From assembly GCA_021781555.1 (NCBI GenBank), contig JAJXWQ010000008.1, positions 1 to 64,000 on the forward strand: 64,000 nucleotides of DNA. Direction: 5' to 3'. The translations under genes were made by a program, and so were the position numbers. Shown one piece after another: positions 46,842 to 56,683 of the stretch (the stretch's first letter is position 1; every line of letters starts with the position of its first letter). Source of the DNA: a bacterium (GTDB taxonomy: Bacteria; Cyanobacteriota; Sericytochromatia; S15B-MN24; VGJW01). The notes below the pieces were generated by a model, which had not been told where the DNA came from, did not search any database, and was given only the letters and a program-made list of their open reading frames with translations.

Positions 46842-47965
46842 GACAGTCCGATCCCCCTGAATCCCGTCACGCGTTCGGCGGGACTCACGATATCGGTTAC
46901 GCGGATGCCAAAGTTCTCGTCGATGACCACGACCTCGCCGCGGGCGATGAGCTTCCCGTTGACCAGCAAATCTACGGGCTCGCCCGCGAGCTTGTCAAGC
47001 TCGACTACCGAGCCTTTCCCGAGCTCGAGGACGTCCCGGATCTGCATCCTGGTTCGACCGAGCTCGACGGTTACCCGCAAGGGCACGTCCATGATGAGGT
47101 CGAGCCCCGATGCCGCGGCAAGGGGGGCGGGCCCTACCGGAGCGCCCAGGGGACCGAACTGGACGGACTGTGCCACGATCTCGCGCTGCGGCGGAGGCGG
47201 AAGGGGTGGGGGAGCCACCGGAGCCTGCGGAATGCCATACGGTACGGAGGGGCCGAGGTCGGGGGGCATGGACGGGGGCGGAGCGTGGGGCGGCGCCACC
47301 TGCGGGATGCTCGCCAGCAGATCGGCCCCTGGACTCGTAGCTGCGGGGGCAGGCGCCGGTTGGGCCCTGCCCTGCTTGCTCCGGGCTAGCTCGATCAGGT
47401 TGCGAGAAGCGGGCAAGGGCATGAGTTGCGAGATCTGGGACTCGACCAGCCCCTCGATCGCAAAGAGGTAAGTGACCACGGCGAACGGCCCGTCGCCGAG
47501 GTCTGCCGGGAGCGTCAGCGCATCGGGCGAGTCCACGACCGAGGCCTGCGGGGGCGATACCTCGACCTTGGTTCCGTAGGTGGTGGTCAAGGCGTTGGAT
47601 GCCATGCCCATCATCTGGTTGACGGCCTCGCTGATCGCCGAAAGGCGGAGATCGTCGATCTCGGTATCCGGCGGCGAGCCCTCGCCGCCCATCATGAGGT
47701 CGGTGATGCGCGCGGTATCCGCCTGGCCGAAGAAGAAGGCGCTCGTCGCCGGCTGGCCGACGGTCATGGGCATCTCGACCATCACCGAGGGCTCCTGCAG
47801 GAATCGCGATACCGCATCGGCATCGAGCACCTGCGCGGTCGGCGAGGATACCGTGACCTGCTGGTTCAACAGGATGGACAGCGTGGTAGCGCCAGCCCGC
47901 ATCGCGGTGGCACAGACGTCCTCGAGGATCGCCAGCTCGTCGCCGTTCAGCTCCAGGTCAGTCAT
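46838..47965 (-). CDS. fliY: flagellar switch protein FliY/FliN (CheC-like N-terminus + FliN C-terminus)
   Basis: AISEAVNQMMGMASNALTTTYG...LIMDVPLRVTVELGRTRMQIRDVLELGKGSVVELDKLAGEPVDLLVNGKLIARGEVVVIDENFGIRVTDIV. Confidence 0.93.
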   Translation of the reverse strand: MTDLELNGDELAILEDVCATAMRAGATTLSILLNQQVTVSSPTAQVLDADAVSRFLQEPSVMVEMPMTVGQPATSAFFFGQADTARITDLMMGGEGSPPDTEIDDLRLSAISEAVNQMMGMASNALTTTYGTKVEVSPPQASVVDSPDALTLPADLGDGPFAVVTYLFAIEGLVESQISQLMPLPASRNLIELARSKQGRAQPAPAPAATSPGADLLASIPQVAPPHAPPPSMPPDLGPSVPYGIPQAPVAPPPLPPPPQREIVAQSVQFGPLGAPVGPAPLAAASGLDLIMDVPLRVTVELGRTRMQIRDVLELGKGSVVELDKLAGEPVDLLVNGKLIARGEVVVIDENFGIRVTDIVSPAERVTGFRGIGLS

Positions 47966-48977
47966 CGACCTTCTTTTCCTCGGGGACCACTTCGGTGATC
48001 TGGATGGCCATGCGGTTGCGCAGGATGCCTGGGCGACCCTTGAACTTGGTGACATCGCCGATGACGATCGGCAGGGCAGCCTCGCTCGGCTGATCCAGCG
48101 GCACGATGTCGCCCACCTGGAGACTGACGACATCGCCGAGCGTGACGTCCGAACCGCCGAGAACCACCGAGAACGGGACGAAGGTGTGAATCACCCGCTC
48201 GTGCAGCCGGACCTTGTACTCGTCGCTCTGGTGCATGCGGGCGGTCGCGAACATGGCCTGGGCGCTGATCTTGCTCATGACGGGCTCGAGGACGATGTAG
48301 GGGATGCAAAGGCTCATCGGACCCGTGTTCTCGCCGAGCTTGGCCTCGAAGGTGATGAGCACGACGACGTCCCCGGGCGGCACGATCTGGACGAAGCGAG
48401 GGTTCGTCTCGGTGGTCTCGAGCCGGGGAACGAACTGGACGACGTCATCCCAGGCCTCGGCAAGATTGGCCAGCGTCCGCTGCGTGACCGAGGCGATGAG
48501 CGTCCGCTCGATGTCGGTGAGATCCCGCCGGATACGCGTGACGCGGCCAGGACCGCCAAGCATGCGATCGATGATGGAGCTCGTGAGGTCGATGTTGAAC
48601 TCGAGCAAGGCCGTTCCGTCGAGTGGCTCCAGTGTGAAGATGTTGAGGATGGTGGGACCGGGCATCGATCGGGAGTACTCGTCGAAGGTCATCTGCTCGA
48701 CCGATACGACCTCGACCTGCACCAGCATGCGAAGCTGTGCGGACAGCGACGTGGACAGGAGGCGCGCGAAACCCTCGTGGATCATCGAGAGGGTGCGGAT
48801 GTGATCCTTGCTGAACTTGTTCTGGCGCTTGAAGTCGTAGGTCCGGACCGCCTTGCGCGCCGCGACGCTCTCGACGTCGTCGCGGCCCACGGCCGGACCG
48901 CGCTCGGGAGCCAGTTCGCCCTTGGCCAATGCGGCCATCAGGGCGTCGATTTCGTTCTGGCTCAGGATATCGGACAT
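47958..48977 (-). CDS. fliM: flagellar switch protein FliM
   Basis: MSDILSQNEIDALMAAL...YDFKRQNKFSKDHIRTLSMIHEGFARLLSTSLSAQLR. Confidence 0.97.
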   Translation of the reverse strand: MSDILSQNEIDALMAALAKGELAPERGPAVGRDDVESVAARKAVRTYDFKRQNKFSKDHIRTLSMIHEGFARLLSTSLSAQLRMLVQVEVVSVEQMTFDEYSRSMPGPTILNIFTLEPLDGTALLEFNIDLTSSIIDRMLGGPGRVTRIRRDLTDIERTLIASVTQRTLANLAEAWDDVVQFVPRLETTETNPRFVQIVPPGDVVVLITFEAKLGENTGPMSLCIPYIVLEPVMSKISAQAMFATARMHQSDEYKVRLHERVIHTFVPFSVVLGGSDVTLGDVVSLQVGDIVPLDQPSEAALPIVIGDVTKFKGRPGILRNRMAIQITEVVPEEKKVDD

Positions 48978-49022
48978 GGAAAATCCGGGTTCGGAGGGGT
49001 CCTTTCAGGGGCGGGTTCGGGC

Positions 49023-49574
49023 CTACTGGATGACGAAGTCGCTGAAGTAGACGCTCAGCGTCCGAGGGAACTGGTCGGCATCCTGCTCGTGGAGCAGGTT
49101 GAGGGCAACCTTGATCTCGCTCTTGACGCGATCCTGGTCGTACAAGGTGGAGATGGTCTGTCGCCTGAGGACGCCGATGACGGCGTCGCGAAATACCGGG
49201 ACGATCGGAGTCATCCGGGAAGCCAGGGCCTTGGCGGCCGTGCCGGAATCCTGGTTGGTCTTGCCCTGGCCAGACGCGGAACCGGGTCGGGCGATCATGA
49301 GCGAGACCGAGACCTTGAGGAAGTGATGCGAAGGATCGGCCAGGTTGACGATGAAGGGATCGGAAAAGCTCCAGAGATCGCCCTGGAGCTCGTTCTGGGT
49401 TGGCGACGGGGTCTCGACGACGTTCTTCTGGATGACGACGATCTGCTTGGGCAAGGCGAAGCGGATGGCCACGAACGAACTCAGCGCCGAGATGATCGCG
49501 ACGGCGATCGCCCCGGCGACGATGCGACCGCTCATCAGGCCACTTGCGCCGGAGGCTGCCTTCTTGTCCGCCAA
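49023..49574 (-). CDS. fliL: flagellar basal-body protein FliL
   Basis: N-terminal TM; PFIVNLADPSHHFLKVSVSLMI...LSVYFSDFVIQ. Confidence 0.88.
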   Translation of the reverse strand: MADKKAASGASGLMSGRIVAGAIAVAIISALSSFVAIRFALPKQIVVIQKNVVETPSPTQNELQGDLWSFSDPFIVNLADPSHHFLKVSVSLMIARPGSASGQGKTNQDSGTAAKALASRMTPIVPVFRDAVIGVLRRQTISTLYDQDRVKSEIKVALNLLHEQDADQFPRTLSVYFSDFVIQ

Positions 49575-49580
49575 TTCTCT

Positions 49581-50372
49581 CTAGCCTCTAGAACCCTCTC
49601 GCCGAGCTGCAGGGATGCCCGAAAAGTCCGGCTCGCTTGGCTCCTGGGCCATTGTAGCATCCCGCAGGAGCACGATGTCGACGCGGCGGTTCTTGGCCCG
49701 GTTGGCTTTCGTGGTGTTGGGAACTCGGGGGAAGTATTCCCCGTATCCCGCCGCCGATAACCGGCTGGGGAGCAGGTGGCCGTGGTCGATCAGGTAGTGC
49801 AATACGTTGGTTGCCCGCGCCGTGGACAGCTCCCAGTTGGATGGGAACTGCGCGGTGTGGATCGGGGTATCGTCCGTGTGGCCCTCCACGCGGATATGGT
49901 TGTGAGTCGAGCGGAGGATCGCGCTCACCTTTCCGAGCGTGCGCGTGATCGCCGGATCGAGGTCGGCCGAGCCCGGGGCGAACAGGGCGCTGTCCTCGAT
50001 GGATATGACGATCCCGCGTGGGGTCTCGCGGACATCCAGGGAACCCGACGCGACCGTTCTGGAAATGGCCTTGACCCGGGACTCGATCCGCTCGAAGGTG
50101 TCTTCCTCGGTCTGGCTGTACAGGGGAACCGGCATCTGCATCACGGCGGGCTGTCCGTTCAGCACGGCATTGCTCCCCCCCGAGGTTTCCGGCACGACGT
50201 TGAAAGCGCTGCTGATCGCGGTCTCGAGTTGCTTGTACTTGGCCGCGTTCAGGCTACTCATGGCGAAGAGGACGATGAAGTAGATGAGCAGGAGCGTGAT
50301 GAGGTCGGCATAGGTCAAAAGCCAGCGCTCGTGATTGGCATGGCCTCCGGCATGCGCCTTGCGGCGGCTCAT
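49581..50372 (-). CDS. motB: flagellar motor protein MotB
   Basis: HERWLLTYADLITLLLIYFIVLFAMSSLN; OmpA-like IRVEGHTDDTPIHTAQFPSNWELSTARATNVLHYLI. Confidence 0.95.
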   Translation of the reverse strand: MSRRKAHAGGHANHERWLLTYADLITLLLIYFIVLFAMSSLNAAKYKQLETAISSAFNVVPETSGGSNAVLNGQPAVMQMPVPLYSQTEEDTFERIESRVKAISRTVASGSLDVRETPRGIVISIEDSALFAPGSADLDPAITRTLGKVSAILRSTHNHIRVEGHTDDTPIHTAQFPSNWELSTARATNVLHYLIDHGHLLPSRLSAAGYGEYFPRVPNTTKANRAKNRRVDIVLLRDATMAQEPSEPDFSGIPAARREGSRG

Positions 50373-50442
50373 AGCCAGCCTCCCCCGACCGCCGCGAGCC
50401 CGTCAGCTCCGTGGCGTCCAGCCGACCCCCGCCGCCGCTCCA

Positions 50443-51216
50443 CTACTCTTCCTTCTGGATGGCGCGCCGCATCGAAGGGGAGAGGTAGCTCTTGAGTTTC
50501 TCCTCGACGATCTGCGGGTTGTCCCCGGCCTGGATGGACAGGATTCCTGCCAGCATCAGCTCGCGCACGAGGATCTCCTCCTCGCTCTTGCGCTTGAGCT
50601 TCATGCCGAGCGGCAGCCACAGCAGGTTGGCGCTCCAGACGCCATACAGGGTGGCGACGAAGGCCGTGGCGATGTGGGGTCCCAGCGAACTCGGATCCTG
50701 GAGGCTGGAAAGCACCGAGATGAGGCCCATGACCGTCCCGATGATGCCCATCGTCGGGGCGTAGCCCCCCATCGCCTCGAGGATGCCGAAGGACGCCGCA
50801 TGGCGGCTCGCGATGAAGGACAGCTCGGTCTCGAGCATCTCGCGGACCGTGTTCATGTCGATGCCGTCCGAGACCATCTGCATGCCCTTTTGCAGGAACT
50901 CATCGCCGGCCTCGGCGACATCGGCCTCCAGGGCCAGCAGGCCTTCCTTGCGGGCCTTCTCGGCGTAGCGCACGAGCTGGGGAATGAGCTCGTGAGGTTC
51001 GAGCTTGTTCTTGCCGAACGCCAGCGCGAGGATCTTGATGAAGGCCCGCATCTCCCGCATGGGGAAACTGAGGAAGGTGGCCCCGAAGGTGCCACCGAAC
51101 ACGATCATGGCGGCCGACAGCTGGAGCAGCGAGGTGACCTTGCCGCCTTCGATGGTGAAGGCTGCGAGCATCGCGCTCCAGCCGAGCAGGATGCCAAACG
51201 GGGTGGAGAATTCCAG
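50443..51216 (-). CDS. motA: flagellar motor protein MotA; probable CTG start at 51216
   Basis: LEFSTPFGILLGWSAMLAAFTIEGGKVTSLLQLSAAMIVFGGTFGATFLSFPM...; AAGGAG (51225-51230, minus) 8 nt before the CTG; first ATG (51171) would remove the conserved N-terminus. Confidence 0.9.
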   Translation of the reverse strand: MEFSTPFGILLGWSAMLAAFTIEGGKVTSLLQLSAAMIVFGGTFGATFLSFPMREMRAFIKILALAFGKNKLEPHELIPQLVRYAEKARKEGLLALEADVAEAGDEFLQKGMQMVSDGIDMNTVREMLETELSFIASRHAASFGILEAMGGYAPTMGIIGTVMGLISVLSSLQDPSSLGPHIATAFVATLYGVWSANLLWLPLGMKLKRKSEEEILVRELMLAGILSIQAGDNPQIVEEKLKSYLSPSMRRAIQKEE

Positions 51217-51228
51217 CTGCGTATCTCC

Positions 51229-51447
51229 TTAAAGGGCGTCCGTATCGGGTTTCGGCACCAATGCGGGCGCCATGCAGGATCGCTTGTAAGAGATGACCCG
51301 CGAGAGGATCTCCTCGACCGATTCGCGCACCACGTACTTGCGCTCGGTCGTCAGCGTGATGACGGTGTCGGGCGTGGCCTCCACGGTCTCGATGAGATCC
51401 GCGTTGACGACGAACTCGGTGGTATTGAGGCGAGTCACGCGGATCAC
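51229..51447 (-). CDS. flbD: FlbD family flagellar protein
   Basis: MIRVTRLNTTEFVVNADLIETVEATPDTVITLTTERKYVVRESVEEILSRVISYKR. Confidence 0.92.
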   Translation of the reverse strand: MIRVTRLNTTEFVVNADLIETVEATPDTVITLTTERKYVVRESVEEILSRVISYKRSCMAPALVPKPDTDAL

Positions 51448-51749
51448 GGAAGGTTCCTCGCGGGCGTCAGCAAGCGCTCCCGGTCGGCACGGGCCACGAA
51501 GACCAGGATCTCGGCGACGACCGGGTAGAGTTCGGCGGGGATCATCTCCCCGAGATCGAGCTTGGACAGGGCTTCGACCAGTTGCGCGTCCTCCTGGATC
51601 GGGATGCCGTGCTCGCGTGCGGTCTCGATGATCCGCTCGGCCAGCGCCCCGCGCCCGCTCGCTACGACCACGGGGGCGGCGTCCCGCTCCCCATCATAGC
51701 GCAGGGCGACGGCCTGCTTCTGTGATGCCTGGGGATCTGGCTGCGTCAT
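51444..51749 (-). CDS. FlhB C-terminal-domain paralog (FhlX/YlqH type) lacking NPTH
   Basis: QKQAVALRYDGERDAAPVVVASGRGALAERIIETAREHGIPIQEDAQLVEALSKLDLGEMIPAELYPVVAEILVFV. Confidence 0.88.
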   Translation of the reverse strand: MTQPDPQASQKQAVALRYDGERDAAPVVVASGRGALAERIIETAREHGIPIQEDAQLVEALSKLDLGEMIPAELYPVVAEILVFVARADRERLLTPARNLP

Positions 51750-53650
51750 CAGAGCTTGAGATCGAAGCGTGCGCCCACCGGCGCCGCCGCCGGGGTCTCG
51801 GACGGCGTCGAGACGGCCAGGTGGCCGACCCCCACGCCGACGCCCGCGATGCTCGAGGTCAGCTCGTCCAGCCGGCCCGCGAGGTAGTCGGCTGTGGCCG
51901 CGTCCGCCACGATGAGGTTACCGCTGACGTGCCCGCGAAGGTACATCAGATCGACCTTGAGCGGGCCGAGCCTGGCCATGTCGAGGGCCACGACGATCCG
52001 GGCGTGGCCCTCGGGCTCTTTGGCGTTGCCCTGGTACCGCTGGACCACCAGCTCGCCGCGATTGGCGCCGAAGATCAGCGGCAGGCGCACCTCCTGGAGC
52101 TGGCGGGTGGTTGCCGCGTTCTCGAGCTGCTGGAACCGGATCTGCTGGTGGAGTTCGGCAAGGGGCGATCCCGCCTCGGGACGGGGATCCGCCTGCGCCG
52201 AGGGTGCGGCCGGTCCCAGGACGACCTTGCCCCCGCGCGTTCTCGAGGTCTGCCTCGAGTCGGTTGCTCGCCCGGCGATCGCCTTCGCGAGAGCCACCAC
52301 GAGGTTAGAAGCGAGGCGGAGCTCCGGCGCCTGTCCTGACGCCACCGGCTCGGGATCCGACCCGGTGCCCGCACCCTTGGCGGGTCCTTCGCGCCCGGGC
52401 GCGGTTCCCTCGGGGTGGGTGCTCGAATTTCCGCGGGGCTTCCCCTGGAGGGGCTGCCCGGCCGCCCCGACGGGAAGCGGAGCTGGCGGTGCTGCCAGGA
52501 CCGGCAAAGAGCCCGTGGCAGGTGCGGCTTGCGGCCCGTCGCCGGGGGGCAGCGGTGCCTGCGGGAGAGCGGATCGCGATGCGGTTCCCGCTGGAGGCGC
52601 CTGGGCCGGCGCTTGCGGTGCGGTGCCAAGGGGGTCAGCCTGCGGGAGCGCCCCGGCGGGTCCTGTCGCGGGGTTCCCCTGGCCGCCGGGCCCGGGATCG
52701 GTCACCGGGGCCTGCGGTTGCCCCGGCACGGGCTCCTGGTCCCCCGCCGGGGGGGCTGCCCCGACCTGCGGCTCGAGGGTCCCGGGTCCGGCACGCTCCG
52801 CCAGCCCGGTAGCTGGACCGGACGAAGGCGCTCGAGAGGGATCTTGCGGAGCGCCGGACGGGCGGCCGGCAGCCGGTTCGGGGGACGACTCTCCCGTGGC
52901 CTCGTCAGGAGGCAAGCCAGTTGGCGCAGACCCGGATGGGGCTGCCTCGAGGTGCCTTGCGATCGCGGCTTCGGGGGGGGTGAACACCTCGACCAGGGTT
53001 GCCAGGGCGCTGGACAGGAACGTGGCATCGGCGTGATCCGGGAGAATCAAGGAAGCCAGTTCGGGTGGTCCGTCTTGCAAGGCTCCCGATTCCGTCAGGG
53101 TCCTGGCGAGCTCCTTGCCGAAGCTGGCACCTGGATCCTGTCCACGCACCAAGGCGAGGGCGGCCGGCGTCACCGGAAGCCCGCGAGCCAGCAGCAAGGC
53201 GGCCGCAGGACGATCGGCGGGCGCCTGGCGCATGAGCTCCCGGAGGGCCACGGGATCCACGGTGTCCGCCTGCGCGAGGAGGAGGCGCGCACCGTCCCGG
53301 TACGGGCGATCCGAGGGTAGATCCACCTGCTCGAGCAACGCTGCGATGTTGGAATCCGACAGGAGCGAGACGGACGATCCGGTCAGGCTCAGCATGGTCA
53401 GGCGGACCTGTCCGGCGCCACCGATCGAGACCTTGAGGGCAAGTTGATCGCCCTCAGCCAGAGGCACATCGGTCTGGACCGACATGAGCTTGCCGCCGAT
53501 CTCGAGATCGGCTTCGTGAGGCCCTGCCGACACGACCTTTCCCATGACCACCTGGCCATCGGCAAGCTGCGGGCCGGCGACGCCGGACCCAGCTTGCTGG
53601 GCGGCGGCGCCGAGGACCGGTCGGATCTCCATCTCCTCTTGCATACCCAC
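51749..53650 (-). CDS. FliK-like (hook-length control C-terminal domain-like) protein
   Basis: 633 aa; Pro/Ala/Gly-rich middle; C-terminus RLPLIFGANRGELVVQRYQGNAKEPEGHARIVVALDMARLGPLKVDLMYLRGHVSGNLIVAD. Confidence 0.65.
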   Translation of the reverse strand: MGMQEEMEIRPVLGAAAQQAGSGVAGPQLADGQVVMGKVVSAGPHEADLEIGGKLMSVQTDVPLAEGDQLALKVSIGGAGQVRLTMLSLTGSSVSLLSDSNIAALLEQVDLPSDRPYRDGARLLLAQADTVDPVALRELMRQAPADRPAAALLLARGLPVTPAALALVRGQDPGASFGKELARTLTESGALQDGPPELASLILPDHADATFLSSALATLVEVFTPPEAAIARHLEAAPSGSAPTGLPPDEATGESSPEPAAGRPSGAPQDPSRAPSSGPATGLAERAGPGTLEPQVGAAPPAGDQEPVPGQPQAPVTDPGPGGQGNPATGPAGALPQADPLGTAPQAPAQAPPAGTASRSALPQAPLPPGDGPQAAPATGSLPVLAAPPAPLPVGAAGQPLQGKPRGNSSTHPEGTAPGREGPAKGAGTGSDPEPVASGQAPELRLASNLVVALAKAIAGRATDSRQTSRTRGGKVVLGPAAPSAQADPRPEAGSPLAELHQQIRFQQLENAATTRQLQEVRLPLIFGANRGELVVQRYQGNAKEPEGHARIVVALDMARLGPLKVDLMYLRGHVSGNLIVADAATADYLAGRLDELTSSIAGVGVGVGHLAVSTPSETPAAAPVGARFDLKL

Positions 53651-53792
53651 GACGCGCTCGGATTGCCGCCCCTCGGGATCGGCAGGGTTCCTGTGATGTA
53701 CGGGCCTTGCGAGCTCCCGGGGCCAGGGCAGCCAGGAGTTGCACCCTGGTGGCTTTGGCCCGGGAGACCGGGGACTTCGGCCCTACCGCGCA

Positions 53793-55550
53793 CTATTGCT
53801 TGAGCTGGATGAGCTCCTGCAGGATCTGATCGGATGTCGTGATGATCCGGGCGTTGGCCTGGAAGCCGCGCTGGGCCACGATCAGATCTGCGAATTGCTG
53901 GGCCAGGTCGACGTTGCTCTGTTCGAGATTGCCCTCGGCGATCGAGCCACGCCCGGCGGTCTCCGCAGTGCCGATCTGGGCATCGCCCGAGTTGTTGCCC
54001 ACCTGGAGCAGGTTGTTGCCGGTGTTCACGAGGCCTTCCGGGTTGTCGAAGTTGGCGACCGCCACCTGCGCGAGCTGCCGGACCTGGCCGTTGTTGAAGA
54101 CGCCCGAGATGATCCCCGAGGGATCTACCGACAGGCCGGTCAAGGATCCTGCCGCGAAGCCATCCTGCCCGCTCACCAGGGCCGTGGAGTCGGTCTGGAA
54201 CTGGGTCAGGCCGTTCACGTCGCCGACCTGGCCGGGATCGAACGCCAGGGTGGAGTCGGCCGAGCCATTGGTGTACTTGATGGAGGCCGCATTGAGGCCG
54301 TTGGATGCGAGCATGCCGTACTGGTCGAACGACACCGTGCCCATGTCGATCGGAATGGGCCCGGCACCCGCCCCCGATCCCGTGGTGTCGTCCTTGATCG
54401 TGGGGTCGTTGTACGTAAAGAGCGACCGCCACTCGATCGGGGCCGTCGTACCGGCGCTGGCGTTCTGCGCGTCGAGATCGCGTTGCATCACGAGGCTGCC
54501 GGTATGCTGCTGGCCCGTGGCGTCGAACCAGTTGACCGTCATCGTGTAGCTGCCTGCGTAGCAGATCCCCACGTCGCCCGAAGGCAGGCTGGCCCCCGAG
54601 GGGTCGGTCGACAGCGGTGCGGCGAAGCCGATCTGGGAGCTGGTGACGTCGGTGCGAATCTGGAGGGTGCTGGGGTCGAGGTTGTAGGACTGCGATTGCG
54701 CCCCGTCCGTCGGGAGGTAGGTGAGCGTCAGGGGTGTCAAGGCGTTATCCGACACCTTGCCGGTGTCGTCGAAGGTGATCTTGCCCAGGCCGATCGGCGC
54801 CGAGCCGGTCGTGAGAACGGCTGCGGACCCGGAGTCCGGGGTGAACGCCGCGTCCCAGGTCTGTGTGCTCCCCTCCTGGGTCAGCTTCAGCGTTCCGGTG
54901 ATGAGCTCGCCCTTGGAGTTCAACATGCGGAGCGCCACGCTCACGGGGGACGCAGGAGAAGGCGAACCGGCCGTCGTGCTGCCCTGGATGACGCCAGCCA
55001 GCGAGATGTCCGAGGCGGTCGCCTGCATGTTGCCCTTGATGTCGACGTTCTGCGTCGCCTTGGGTGCCAGCGTCATGCCCCTGGGGATGGTGATCGAGCT
55101 CGGCTCTGCCTGCGGATTGATGACGCCGTTGACCGCCGTCCATCCCATGACCTTCATCCCGTCGGCGTGGATGAAGGTGCCGCTGCTGTCGAAATCAAAG
55201 CTTCCGTCACGGGTGTAGTAGTCCTGGGTTCCATCGTTGACCACGAAGTAGCCGTCGCCCTGGAGCGCCAGATCGGTATTCTTGCCGGTGTAATTGAGAG
55301 CGCCTTGGGTCTCGATCGTCGTGATCGCACCGGTCGTGACGCCCAGGCCGACCTGCTCGGGGTTCGTGCCGCCCCGGCCATTCTGCGGCGCCGATCCGGC
55401 CCCGAGGGTCTGCTCGAGAAGATTCTGGAACTCGACGCGTTGGGACTTGTAGCCCACCGTGTTGACGTTCGAGATGTTGTTCGAGATGACGTCGATGGCG
55501 GTCTGTTCGTTTCCCAGGCCGGTAACACCGGCGTTCAGGGATCTCAGCAT
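53793..55550 (-). CDS. flgE: flagellar hook protein FlgE
   Basis: MLRSLNAGVTGLGNEQTAIDVISNNISNVNTVGYKSQRVEFQNLLEQTL...NLEQSNVDLAQQFADLIVAQRGFQANARIITTSDQILQELIQLKQ. Confidence 0.96.
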   Translation of the reverse strand: MLRSLNAGVTGLGNEQTAIDVISNNISNVNTVGYKSQRVEFQNLLEQTLGAGSAPQNGRGGTNPEQVGLGVTTGAITTIETQGALNYTGKNTDLALQGDGYFVVNDGTQDYYTRDGSFDFDSSGTFIHADGMKVMGWTAVNGVINPQAEPSSITIPRGMTLAPKATQNVDIKGNMQATASDISLAGVIQGSTTAGSPSPASPVSVALRMLNSKGELITGTLKLTQEGSTQTWDAAFTPDSGSAAVLTTGSAPIGLGKITFDDTGKVSDNALTPLTLTYLPTDGAQSQSYNLDPSTLQIRTDVTSSQIGFAAPLSTDPSGASLPSGDVGICYAGSYTMTVNWFDATGQQHTGSLVMQRDLDAQNASAGTTAPIEWRSLFTYNDPTIKDDTTGSGAGAGPIPIDMGTVSFDQYGMLASNGLNAASIKYTNGSADSTLAFDPGQVGDVNGLTQFQTDSTALVSGQDGFAAGSLTGLSVDPSGIISGVFNNGQVRQLAQVAVANFDNPEGLVNTGNNLLQVGNNSGDAQIGTAETAGRGSIAEGNLEQSNVDLAQQFADLIVAQRGFQANARIITTSDQILQELIQLKQ

Positions 55551-55683
55551 GTCCCCTCCCTCGAGACGCGCAGGCGGGTGCCTGCAAAGTGGAGCCGTGA
55601 CGGTGGTTGCCGGAACGCTTCGGGTTCCGGGATCGGGCTTCCCTCGAGGGGTCCAGCCCGGCTGCGGTGGAGAGCGTTCTTTC

Positions 55684-56076
55684 CTACACGATCACCGCCG
55701 AGTCGATGTTGGTGAACACGTTGTCCTTCATGCTCTGGCCATCCACCGCGGTGATGACGGTGCGGTTACGGACGGACACGACGAAGGCGACGTCGTCCAT
55801 GAGGACCAGGGATTCGCGGCTGCCCTTTGCGGCCGCCTTGTCGACCGCTGCCGTGAGCTTGGCCTGGCGAGCCGGATCGAGCGAGATGTTCCGGCTCTTG
55901 AGCCGGGCCTGCGCGTGGGCGGAGAGCTTGACCTCCTGGCCCGTGTTCTCGAGAACCTGGGCGAAGGATGGCCCGGCCTGTGGACCGACCGTGATCGGCG
56001 GCCGCGGGCTGGCGGTCGGACCGACCGGTCCGATCGCGCCGGCCGCCACCGGCAGGGCGAAGTCGTTGGGTGTCAT
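55684..56076 (-). CDS. TIGR02530 family flagellar operon protein
   Basis: VKLSAHAQARLKSRNISLDPARQAKLTAAVDKAAAKGSRESLVLMDDVAFVVSVRNRTVITAVD. Confidence 0.88.
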   Translation of the reverse strand: MTPNDFALPVAAGAIGPVGPTASPRPPITVGPQAGPSFAQVLENTGQEVKLSAHAQARLKSRNISLDPARQAKLTAAVDKAAAKGSRESLVLMDDVAFVVSVRNRTVITAVDGQSMKDNVFTNIDSAVIV

Positions 56077-56088
56077 CGGGATCCATGC

Positions 56089-56673
56089 CTACGTGGACGT
56101 GGGATAGGTCTGGAATCCGGTCGGGAGCTGGGAGCTCGACGTCGTCGACGAGGAGCTGGCGGTCGGCTCGACGTAGCTCGCCTCCTGGGCCTGGGTCGCC
56201 CCGATCTGCTGGATCTGGTCGAGACCGAAGTTCTGCGTGGAGCCATCGGGTTTCTGGACCACGGCCTGGAGCTTGCCGCTCTGCTGCAGGATCTCGATGA
56301 CCTGACCCATCGTCAGACTGGTGGGATCCGATCCGGCGAAGACCTCCTTGCCGATCAGGCCCGAGGCCTGGGAAAGGTTCTGCAGGTCCAGGGCACTCGT
56401 GATCGAGGTGTTGAAGGCCTGGAAGTTCTGGTTGAGCTGCTGGGTCTCCTGGAGGCTGCTGAACTGCGCCATCTGCGAGACGAACTGGGTGTCGTCCATG
56501 GGCTGCATCGGATCCTGCTGCTGGAGCTGCGTCGTGAGAAGCTTCAGGAAGTCCATCTCGCCCAGCGCCTGGGAGCCCACGGCCGCCGTGGCATTGGTCA
56601 GGGTGCTGCTCGAGGAGGAGGAGGAGGCCGCCGACGTCGTGCCAGTCGGGCTCGTGACAGGGGAAAGGGCCAT
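56089..56673 (-). CDS. flgD: flagellar hook assembly protein FlgD
   Basis: LGEMDFLKLLTTQLQQQDPMQPMDDTQFVSQMAQFSSLQETQQLNQNF. Confidence 0.93.
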   Translation of the reverse strand: MALSPVTSPTGTTSAASSSSSSSTLTNATAAVGSQALGEMDFLKLLTTQLQQQDPMQPMDDTQFVSQMAQFSSLQETQQLNQNFQAFNTSITSALDLQNLSQASGLIGKEVFAGSDPTSLTMGQVIEILQQSGKLQAVVQKPDGSTQNFGLDQIQQIGATQAQEASYVEPTASSSSTTSSSQLPTGFQTYPTST

Positions 56674-56683
56674 AGCGATTCTC

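Noticed and set aside
49581-49592. Additional TCTAGA at the motB stop
   Set aside because: TCTAGA occurs near the motB end but without any palindrome or the conserved flank, so it is coincidence.
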